Origin: Penium margaritaceum
Lineage: Eukaryota > Streptophyta > Zygnematophyceae > Desmidiales > Peniaceae
Assembly: GCA_023375785.1 (NCBI GenBank)
Contig: SZWC01002408.1
Location: forward strand, 59,096-82,127
Length of the DNA: 23,032 nt
Direction of reading: 5' to 3'
Part shown: positions 11,860-18,869 of the stretch, one piece after another
Layout of the letters: each line of letters opens with the position of its first letter
Numbering within the stretch: the stretch's first letter is position 1
The notes under the pieces: model-generated
The model's database searches: none
What the model was told of the DNA's origin: nothing
Seen by the model: only the letters and a program-made list of their open reading frames with translations
Program-made: the position numbers and the translations under genes

Positions 11860-12460
11860 TGTTTTTGACCAGTGCTCTTCTGACCACTGTGTTTCTGACC
11901 AGAGTGTTTCTGACCACTGTGTTTCTGACCAGTGTGTTTCTGACCACTGTGTTTCTGACCAGAGTGTTTCTGACCACTGTGTTTCTGACCAGTGTGTTTC
12001 TGACCACTGTGTTTCTAACCAGTGTGTTCCTGACCACTGTGTTTCTGACCACTGTGTTTCTGACCACTGTGTTTCTGACCACTGTGTTTTTGACCAGTGC
12101 TCTTCTGACCACTGTGTTTCTGACCAGTGTGTTTCTGACCACTGTGTTCTGACCACTGTGTTTCTGACCACTGTGTTTTTGACCAGTGCTCTTCTGACCA
12201 CTGTGTTTCTGACCAGTGTGTTTCTGACCACCGTGTTTCTGACCACTGTGTTTCTGACCAGTGTGTTTCTGACCACTGTGTTTCTAACCAGTGTGTTCCT
12301 GACCACTGTGTTTCTGACCAATGTGTTTCTGACCACTGTGTTTCTGACAAGTGTGTTTCTGACCACCGTGTTTCTGACCAATGTGTTTCTGACCAATGTG
12401 TTTCTGACCACTTTGTTTCTGACCAGTATGTTTCTGACCATTGCGTTTCTGACCACTGTG
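11860..12460. repeat. Homogenised zone with 30-bp alternation and 225-bp repeat
   Basis: Units here are much closer to consensus than elsewhere. From about 11880 to 12010 the C-ending and G-ending units alternate strictly, so the effective period is 30 bp. The rare AGTGCTCTTC unit occurs at 11871, 12096 and 12185, that is 225 bp and then 89 bp apart. The last interval includes a truncated unit at 12146. Confidence 0.75.
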
Positions 12461-12510
12461 TTTCTGACCACTGTGTTTATGACAACTCGTTCTCTGACCA
12501 CTGTGTTTCT

Positions 12511-12720
12511 GGCCACTGTGTTTCTGACCAGTGTATGTCTGACCACTGTGTTCCTGACCACTGTTTTTCTGACCAGTGTGTTTCTGACCACTGTGTGTCT
12601 GGCCACTGTGTTTCTGACCAGTGTATGTCTGACCACTGTGTTCCTGACCACTGTTTTTCTGACCAGTGTGTTTCTGACCACTGTGTGTCTGGCCACTGTG
12701 TTTCTGACCAGTGTGTTTCT
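12511..12720. repeat. 90-bp higher-order repeat, two identical copies plus a partial third
   Basis: Bases 12511-12600 and 12601-12690 are identical at all 90 positions by direct comparison, including the variants GTGTATGTCTG, GTTCCTG, GTTTTTCTG and GTGTGTCTGG. A partial third copy runs to about 12720. Six 15-bp units form one higher-order unit. Confidence 0.95.
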
Positions 12721-12839
12721 GACCACTGTGTTCTGACCACTGTGTTTCTGACCACTGTGTTTCTGACCACTGTGTTATTGACCACTGTGTTTTTGACCAC
12801 TGTGTTTTTGACCACTGTGTTTCTCACCACTGTGTTTCT

Positions 12840-12975
12840 GAGAACCGTGTTTCTGACAAGTGTGTTTTGGACCAGCGTGTTTCTGACCACTATGCTTCGG
12901 ACCAGTGTGTTTCTGACCTGTTTGTTTCTGACCACATTGGTTATGACCACTGTGTTTCTGACCTCTGTGTTTGTA
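12840..12975. repeat. Satellite block C, copy 3 of 3
   Basis: It has GAGAACCGTG, TGACAAGTGTG, TTGGACCAGCGTG, ACCACTATG, TGACCTGTTTG and ACCACATTGGTTATGACC in the order seen at 9051 and 10819. Confidence 0.85.
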
Positions 12976-13387
12976 ACCACTGGGTTTCTGACCACTGTGT
13001 TTCGGACCACTGTATTTCTGACCACCGTGTTTCTTACCACTGTGTTTATGACCAATGTGTTTCTGACCAGTGTGTTTCTGACAAGTGAGTTTCTGACCAA
13101 TGTGTTTCTGATCACTGTGTTTCTGACCAGAGTGGTTCTGACGAGTGTGTTTCTGACCAGTGTGTTTTTATACCATCGTGTTTCTGAACACTGTGTTTTT
13201 GACCACTGTGTTTCCGACCACTGTATTTCTGACCACTGTGTTTCTGACCACTGTGTTTCTGCCCAGTGTGTTTCTGACCAATGTGTTTCTTACCACTGTA
13301 TTTATGACCAATGTGTTTCCGACCATTGTGTGTCCGGCGATTGCGTTCTGACCAATGTGTTTCTGACCACTGTGTTTATGACAGCGT

Positions 13388-13497
13388 GCTTCTGACCACT
13401 TTGTTTCTGATTAGTGTGTTTCTGGCCAGTGTGTTTCTGACCAGTGTGTTTCTGACCACTGTGTTTCTGACCAGGGTGTGTCGGACCATTGTGTTTC
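13388..13497. repeat. Satellite block D, copy 2 of 2
   Basis: GCTTCTGACCACTTTG, TGATTAG, TCTGGCCAG, ACCAGGGTGTG and ACCATTGTG follow the order of the block at 11741. Confidence 0.65.
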
Positions 13498-14700
13498 TGA
13501 CCGCTGTGTGTCTGACCAGTGTGCTTATGTCCAGTGTGCTTGTGACCAACGTGTTTCTGACCAGCGTGTTTCTGACCACTGTGTTTTTGACCAGTGTGTT
13601 TCCGACCACTGTGTTTCTGACCAGAGTGTTTCTGACCACTGTGTTTCTGACCACTGTGTTTCTGACCAGTGTGTTCCTTCCACCGTTTTTCTGACCAGTG
13701 TGTTTCTGACCACTGTGTTTCTGACAAGTGTGTTTCTGACCACCGTGTTTCTGACCAATGTGTTTCTGACCGATGTGTTTCTGACCACTGTGTTGTTGAC
13801 CAGTGTGTTTATGACCAGTGCGTTTCTGACCACTGTGTTTCTGACCACTGTGTTTCTGACCAGTTTATGTCTGACCACTGTGTTTTTGACTACTGTTTTT
13901 CTGACCAGTGTGTTTCTGACCATTGTGTGTCTGGCCACTGTGTTTCTGACCACTGTGTTTCTGACCACTGTGTTTCTGACCGCTGTGTTTCTGACCACTG
14001 TGTTTCCGACCAGTGTGTTTATGACCAGTATGTGTCTGACCACTGTGTTGTGACCACTGTGTTTTTGACCACTGTATTTCTGACCACTGTGTTTCTGACC
14101 ACTGTGTTTCTGACCACAGTGTTTCTAACCACTGTGTTTCTGACCATTGTGTTTCTGACCAATGTGTTTTTGACACGTGTTTTTTTTATCACTGTGTTTC
14201 TGACCACTGTGATTCTGACCACTGTGTTTCTGACCAATTTGTTTCTGACCCACGTGTTTTTGACCACTGTGTTTCTGACCAGTGTGTTTCTGACCACTGT
14301 GTTCCTGACCACCGTGTTTCTGACCACTGTGTTTCTGACCACTGCGTTTCTGACCACAGTGTTTCTGACAACTGTGTTTCTGACCACCGTGTTTCTGACC
14401 AGTGTGTTTATGGCCACTGTGGTTCTGACCAGTGTGTTTGTTACCACTGTGTTTTTGACCGCTGTGTTTCTGACCACTGTGTTTCTGACCAGTGTGTTTG
14501 TGACAAGTGGGTTTCTGACCAGTGTGTTTCTGACCAGTGTGTTTCGACCATTGTGTTTCTGACCACCGTATGTCTGACCACTGTGTTTATGGCCACTGTG
14601 TTTCTGACCAGTGTGTTTTTACCACTGTGTTTCGGACCAGTGTGTTTCTGACCACTGTGTTTCTAACCAGTGTGTTTCTGACCAGTGTGTTTCTGACCAG

Positions 14701-14805
14701 TGTGTTTCGACCACGGTGTTTCTCACCAGTGTGTTTCGGACCACTGTGTTTCTGACCACTGTATTTTTCACCAGTGTGTGTGTGACCAATGTGTTTCTGA
14801 CCAGT
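14701..14805. repeat. Satellite block E, copy 1 of 2
   Basis: A shortened unit with GACCAC, then TTTCGGACCA, ACCACTGTATTT, a CACCAGTGTGTGTG unit and GACCAATG recur in order at 16044-16150, about 1,344 bp downstream. Confidence 0.72.
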
Positions 14806-16043
14806 GTGTTACTGACCACTGTGTTTGTGACGACAGTGTTTCTGACAACCTTGTTTCTGACCGCTGTATTTCTGACCACTTTGCTTATGACAAGGGTGTT
14901 TCTGACCAGTGTGTATCTAACCAATGTGTTTCTGACCCTTTTCTTTCTGACCACTGTGTTTCTGACCAGTGTGTTTCTAACCACTGTGTTTCTGACCATC
15001 TTGTTTCTGACCACTGTGTGTTTTACCAGTGTGTCTCTGACCAAGGTGTTTCTGACCACTGTGTTACTGAGCACTGTGTTTCTGACCACTGTGTTTCTGG
15101 CCACTGTGTTTCTGACCACTGTGTTTCATAACACTGTATTTCTGACCAGTGGGTTTCTGACCACAGTGTTTCTGACCAGTGTGTTTCTGACCACTGTGTT
15201 TCTGACCACAGTGTTTCTGACCAGTGTGTTTCTCACCACTGTGTTTCTGACCAGTGTGTGTCTGACCAGTGTTTTGACCAATGTGTTTCTGACCAGTGTG
15301 TTTATGACCACTTTGTTTCTGACCAGTGTGTTTGTGACCATTGTGTCTCTGACCACTGTGTTTCTGACCACCGTGTTTCTGACCAGTGTGTTTTTTACTA
15401 GTGTGTTTCTGGCCAGAGTGTTTATGACCACTGTGTTTCTGACCACTGTGGTTCTGACCACAGTGTTTCTGACCACCTTGTTTCTGACCAGTGTGTTTCT
15501 GACCACCGTGTTTCTGACCACTGTGTTTCTCACCACCGTGTTTCTGACCACTGTGTTTCTGACACGTGTGTATCTTAACACTGTGTTTCTGACCACCATA
15601 TTTCTGACCAGTGTGTTTATGACCACTGTGTTTCTGACCAGAGTGTTTATGACCACTGTGTTTCTGACCACTGTGTTTCTGACCACTGTGTTTCTGACAA
15701 GTGTGTTTCTGACAAGTGGCTTTCTCACCACTGTTTTTCTGACCGGTGTGTCTTGGACCACTGTGTTTCTGACCACTGTATTTCTCACGAGTGTGTTTGA
15801 CCAATGTGTTTCTGACCAGTGTGTTACTGACCACTGTGTTATTGACCATTGTGTTTCTGACCGCTGTGTTTCTGACCGGTGTGTTTCTGACAATTGTGTT
15901 TCTGACCACTGTGTTTCTGACCAGTGTGTTTATTACCACAGTGTTCATGACCACTGTGTTTCTGACCACCGTTTTTCTGACTAGTGTGTTTCTGACCAGT
16001 GTGTTTCTAACCAGTGTGTTTCTGACCAGTGTTTTTCTGACCA

Positions 16044-16150
16044 GTGTGTTTTGACCACTGTGTTTCTAACCAGTGTGTTTCGGACCATTGTGTTTCTGAC
16101 CACTGTATTTCTCACCAGTGTGTGTGTGACCAATGTGTTTCTGACCACTG
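16044..16150. repeat. Satellite block E, copy 2 of 2
   Basis: It follows block E at 14701 in order: a short unit TTTTGACCAC, TTTCGGACCA, ACCACTGTATTT, CACCAGTGTGTGTG and GACCAATG. Confidence 0.72.
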
Positions 16151-16183
16151 TGTGTCTGACCAGTGTGTTTCTGACCAGTGTGT

Positions 16184-16767
16184 TTCTGACCGCTATGTTT
16201 CTGACCACTGCATTCCTGACCACTGTGTGTCTGACCAGTGTGTTTCTGACCACTTTGTCCCTGACCAGTGTGTTTCTGACCAGTGTGCTTCTGACCAGTG
16301 TGTTTTGACCCACTGTGCTTCTAACCAGGGTGTTTACGACCAGTGTGTTTCTGACCACTGTGCTTTTGACCACTGTGTTTCTGACCAGTGTGTTTCTGAC
16401 CAGTGTGTTTTTTAGCACTGTGTTCTGACCAGTGTGTTTCTGAACGGTGTTCTTCTGACCACTGCATTTCCGGCCAGTGTGTTTCTAACCAACGTGTTTC
16501 TGACCTGTGTGTTTCGGACCACTGTGCTTCTGACCACTATGTTTCTGACCACTGTGTTTCTGACCACTGTGTTTCTGACTGCTGTGTTTCCGACCACTGT
16601 GTTTCTGACCAGTGTGTATATGACCAGTGTGTTTCTGACCATTGTGTTTCTGACCAGTGTGTTTCTGACCAGTGTGTTTATGACCAATGTTATTCTGACC
16701 AGTGTGTTTCTGACGAGTGTGTTTCTGACCAGTGTGTTTTATAGCATCGTGTCTCTGACCACTGTGT
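16184..16767. repeat. Right copy of the 5,084-bp-offset duplication, cut by the LTR
   Basis: It is homologous to 11100-11683 through shared rare variants at a constant offset of 5,084. The last shared marker, ATAGCATCGTG at 16741, lies 27 bp before the LTR start. The homology ends at 16767 only because the retroelement begins there. Confidence 0.9.
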
Positions 16768-16891
16768 TGTTGTTCTTCTATGCCCCATGGCCACTGCTAT
16801 GGGTTGACGGACAGGTTGGGCATGCACTGCTCTCTGGAGTAAGTCCCCCAAACCTTGTTCATGGTGCAAGTCCAAGCGAGACACCAGAAGT

Positions 16892-16950
16892 GTAGCGCAA
16901 CGGATAGCATGTTGGACTTGGGGACAACAGGTCCTGCGATCGAGCCTTGA
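16892..16950 (+). promoter_or_regulatory. tRNA-like module with A-box and B-box in LTR 1
   Basis: TAGCGCAACGGAT (from 16893) fits the tRNA A-box pattern TRGCNNANYNGG. GATCGAGCC (16938-16946) fits the B-box GWTCRANNC. They are about 45 bp apart, the spacing in a real tRNA. The bases between (GTTGGACTT...ACAACAGGTCC) also look like an anticodon arm and variable loop. The acceptor and T stems do not pair well and the anticodon stem is broken, so it is not a functional tRNA gene. It may be a captured tRNA fragment giving Pol III promoter potential. The same module is in LTR 2 near 17908-17966. Confidence 0.5.
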
Positions 16951-17025
16951 TGTGCGCAGGATGTTTTTTTGACCTTCTAGCACAGGGGAAGCTTCTTAGA
17001 CATTTCTCCATGCATGAGGAGAGTG

Positions 17026-17060
17026 CGCCACTTGGCGGTCAGTGGATGCGCCAATTGGCG
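17026..17060. promoter_or_regulatory. Twin 12-bp palindromes, possible enhancer sites, LTR 1
   Basis: CGCCAATTGGCG at 17049-17060 is a perfect palindrome. CGCCACTTGGCG at 17026-17037 is the same motif with one mismatch, 23 bp upstream. Two spaced copies of a symmetric motif suggest a dimeric transcription factor site. Copies in LTR 2 are at 18043-18054 and 18066-18077. The factor is unknown. Confidence 0.45.
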
Positions 17061-17217
17061 GACTGGTGAGGTGGTGTGGAGTGACCACCCCAAAAGTGTC
17101 ACTACCCACACACCTTAGAAGCCAGGCCTAGGACTATATGTACCAGGCTCATTCCTCATTCTAATTACACAATCTGGCCTTAGATGCTCCTCACAGAGTT
17201 GTCCAACTAAGGAACAG

Positions 17218-17224
17218 TATAAAG
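17218..17224 (+). promoter_or_regulatory. Candidate TATA box of LTR 1
   Basis: TATAAAG lies about 450 bp into the LTR and some 240 bp before its end, a plausible position for the Pol II promoter that would define the start of R. A weaker candidate, CTATATGTA, lies near 17134. The equivalent in LTR 2 is 18235-18241. Confidence 0.55.
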
Positions 17225-17371
17225 AAGACACTGGTTGGTCTAAGCCCCAGGAGTTAGTCTTTGACTAGCACCTCGCGCGAAAGTGACCAAGTGTTAAGTG
17301 GACACAGTTGCTAGCAAGTGATTGCCTAGGAACTGCTCAGTGTGGAACCGTGATCCTGAGGGTGATATCTT

Positions 17372-17393
17372 CTCCTAGCTGAAATGCTAGGAG
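17372..17393. other. Perfect 8-bp stem hairpin in LTR 1
   Basis: CTCCTAGC (17372-17379) and GCTAGGAG (17386-17393) are perfect inverted repeats around the 6-base loop TGAAAT. It lies downstream of the TATA candidate and so would be in the RNA (R/U5). The LTR 2 copy is at 18389-18410. The role is unknown. Confidence 0.6.
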
Positions 17394-17456
17394 CGGACGG
17401 CAGGTGCTATTGTGTCGGCCCTGTTTTCTAGTCCGTTTGCCTCAGGCCGGTTGACA

Positions 17457-17457
17457 N
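17457..17457. other. Single N, joint between LTR 1 and the RNase H end
   Basis: The LTR ends at 17456 and coding sequence for the last part of RNase H starts immediately after the N. PBS, gag, protease, integrase and RT are all absent between them, so several kb of element interior is missing here. If the N were A, the bases GAC ANC CAA AGT GCC (17453-17467) would read D-N-Q-S-A, the usual copia RNase H motif. The LTR end and the coding sequence therefore share GACA at the joint. Confidence 0.8.
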
Positions 17458-17458
17458 C

Positions 17459-17686
17459 CAAAGTGCCATGGCTATGGCAGAGGACGACATGATCTCCCGG
17501 CGTACAAAGCACATCGATATTCGGTACCACTACTCACGTGACCTTATCGCCAAGGGTGTCGTGGAACTGGAGCACGTCGCAACCAAGAAAATGCTTGCGG
17601 ACTTCTTGACAAAGCCGCTAGACAGCGACTTGCATGTTGCAGGTGCTCGAGGAGTCGGCATGGTGGATGCAAGAGATGAGAACTAA
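17459..17686 (+). pseudogene. C-terminal fragment of copia RNase H
   Basis: This fragment of about 75 residues is the extreme C-terminus of a copia polyprotein. It has QSA just after the N, the hallmark RTKHIDIRYHY stretch (from about 17496), then VELEHVATKKMLADFLTKPL, the conserved end of Ty1/copia RNase H. The stop is TAA at 17684-17686. The rest of RNase H (catalytic acidic residues) and all upstream domains are missing at the N. An ATG at 17468 opens a 72-codon ORF, but it is internal to the domain and not a real start. The polypurine tract and LTR follow at the normal distance, so this is the authentic 3' end of an element copy. Confidence 0.93.
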
Positions 17687-17784
17687 AGACCAAGAAAACT
17701 GACATGCACAAACACAACCTAGAGCTACAGGTTCATGCCGAAGAAAACTACCACAGCAGGTGGCCTACGGTGCAAGGGAGAGAT
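17687..17784 (+). other. 3' untranslated segment and polypurine tract
   Basis: The 98 bp between the polyprotein stop and LTR 2 has no gene. It ends with the purine run AAGGGAGAGA (17774-17783) plus one T directly before the TGTTG start of LTR 2. This is the plus-strand priming site, and the layout resembles the GGGAGATTGTTG junction common in plant copia elements. Confidence 0.85.
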
Positions 17785-18473
17785 TGTTGTTCTTCTATGC
17801 CCCATGGCCACTGCTATGGGTTGACGGACAGGTTGGGCATGCACTGCTCCCTTGGAGTAAGTCCCCCAAACCTTGTTCGTGGTGCAAGTCCAAGCGAGAC
17901 ACCAGAAGTGTAGCGCAACGGATAGCATGTTGGACTTAGGGACAACAGGTCCTGCGATCGAGCCTTGATGTGCGCAGGAGGTTTTTTGACCTTCTAGCAC
18001 AGGGGAAGTTTCTTAGACATTTCTCCATGCATGAGGAGAGTGCGCCACTTGGCGGTCAGTGGATGCGCCAATTGGCGGACTGGTGAGGTGGTGTGGAGTG
18101 ACCACCCCAAAAGTGTCACTACCCACACACCTTAGAAGCCAGGCCTAGGACTATATGTACCAGGCTCATTCCTCATTCTAATTACACAATCTGGCCTTAG
18201 ATGCTCCTCACAGAGTTGTCCAACTAAGGAACAGTATAAAGAAGACACTGGTTGGTCTAAGCCCCAGGAGTTAGTCTTTGACTAGCACCTCGCGCGAAAG
18301 TGACCAAGTGTTAAGTGGACACAGTTGCTAGCAAGTGATTGCCTAGGAACTGCTCAGTGTGGAACCGTGATCCTGAGGGTGATATCTTCTCCTAGCTGAA
18401 ATGCTAGGAGCGGACGGCAGGTGCTATTGTGTCGGCCCTGTTTTCTAGTCCATTCGCCTCAGGCCGGTTGACA
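17785..18473 (+). repeat. LTR 2 (689 bp)
   Basis: It is the same length as LTR 1 and about 99% identical by eye, with TGTTGTTC and GGTTGACA ends. On its left is a polypurine tract (3' LTR context) and on its right a PBS (5' LTR context), so it serves both roles at once. It carries the tRNA-like module (about 17908-17966), twin palindromes (18043-18077), TATAAAG (18235-18241) and hairpin (18389-18410) in the same relative positions as LTR 1. Confidence 0.93.
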
Positions 18474-18869
18474 AAGGGTTATGGGCCCACACTGACCAGT
18501 TGTAAGTCACGCTTCGGTCAACTCTGGTACGCTCTCTCCAGGTGCACACGCCGGCTCCATCAAATCCATCAGCTCCATCAGCTTCATCAGATCCAACGGC
18601 TTGGTCTGCACTTAGCACACAGGGACTAAGGACAAGCTCTGCCCTTGGAGGCACGACCCTTGTGTCCCAACCAGGACAAGCTCTGCCCTTGGTGGCAAGA
18701 CCCTGGGTGTGTTGGTGTAGATTCATTCTCTGTCTGCAGGTGAACATCGGCTGGAGGGGTAAGCAACGAATCTGCATCCTAAAACCGGTAGCAGACATCA
18801 ACTAACATCAGCCTACATCGGCCTCAACGCAGCAGAGACGTGGGAAGCAGACAAGGGCAACAAAAAAAA
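18474..18869 (+). other. 5' leader between PBS and gag
   Basis: These 396 bp contain no gene. Bases 18556-18597 hold a short run of TCCATCAG-like repeats. A 31-bp near-direct repeat beginning GGACAAGCTCTGCCCTTGG occurs at 18630 and again at 18674 (44 bp apart). The leader ends in nine A residues (18862-18870, the last being the A of the gag ATG). Packaging or dimerisation signals could lie here, but none is recognisable. Confidence 0.7.
18476..18490 (+). other. Primer-binding site for a half-molecule of initiator tRNA-Met
   Basis: GGGTTATGGGCCCAC starts 3 bp after the LTR end. From memory of tRNA sequences it is the exact complement of the anticodon stem-loop of plant-type initiator tRNA-Met (GTGGGCCCATAACCC, anticodon CAU). 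It does not match a tRNA 3' end. Drosophila copia has nearly the same PBS and is primed by a cleaved 5' half of initiator tRNA-Met. The G-C pair at the stem edge fits plant rather than animal initiator tRNA as I recall them. Confidence 0.85.

Larger units (their letters stand above)
1..16767. repeat. 15-bp satellite array, about 1,118 units
   Basis: The whole interval is head-to-tail copies of a 15-bp unit, TGTGTTTCTGACCAC or TGTGTTTCTGACCAG, with scattered substitutions and occasional 1-2 bp indels that shift the phase (for example a 16-bp unit at 1861 and shortened units near 2746, 2799, 3357, 6232, 7798, 8593, 9942, 12146 and 12728). No unique sequence longer than about one unit interrupts it. 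The + strand is pyrimidine rich (10 of 15 bases). The consensus has no CG dinucleotide. Five of six frames of the consensus are open, which explains the long but meaningless pentapeptide ORFs on both strands. The array starts before base 1 and ends abruptly at the LTR. I do not recognise it as a named satellite family. A heterochromatic or pericentromeric location is possible but not shown. Confidence 0.98.
16768..17456 (+). repeat. LTR 1 (689 bp), adjoining the satellite
   Basis: It begins TGTTGTTC and ends GGTTGACA, giving the usual TG...CA ends. It matches 17785-18473 over its full 689 bp, with about seven substitutions and two single-base indels counted by eye (for example near 16835, 16865, 16920, 16962 and 17432). 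It contains a tRNA-like module, twin palindromes, a TATA-like site and a strong hairpin, annotated separately. As the leftmost LTR with the coding strand pointing right, it is a 5' LTR. Confidence 0.93.

Noticed and set aside
1..16767. CRISPR array
   Set aside because: There are no unique spacers between repeats, the unit is only 15 bp and directly contiguous, and no cas genes are present. The retroelement shows a eukaryotic genome.
1..16767. Telomeric repeat or known centromeric satellite
   Set aside because: The 15-bp unit does not resemble TTAGGG/TTTAGGG-type telomere repeats, and its length is far from the usual 150-180-bp centromere monomers. The location cannot be inferred from the sequence alone.
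16891..16960. Functional tRNA gene in the LTR
   Set aside because: A- and B-box motifs are present, but acceptor, T and anticodon stems do not pair properly and there is no clear anticodon loop. It is kept only as a tRNA-like module.
16690..18000. Minus-strand ORFs across the LTRs (16690-16983 and 17725-18000)
   Set aside because: Both are the same LTR sequence read backwards. The first also runs into satellite. No domain is recognisable, and the LTR explains the sequence.
16768..18473. The 689-bp repeats as independent SINEs because of the tRNA-like module
   Set aside because: They have TG...CA ends, a polypurine tract before one copy, a PBS after it, and flank copia coding sequence, so they are LTRs.
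18429..18805. Small ORFs in the leader (18429-18629, 18542-18805, 18445-18801 minus)
   Set aside because: They straddle the LTR end, PBS or leader repeats, have no similarity to known domains, and lie where a copia leader is expected.
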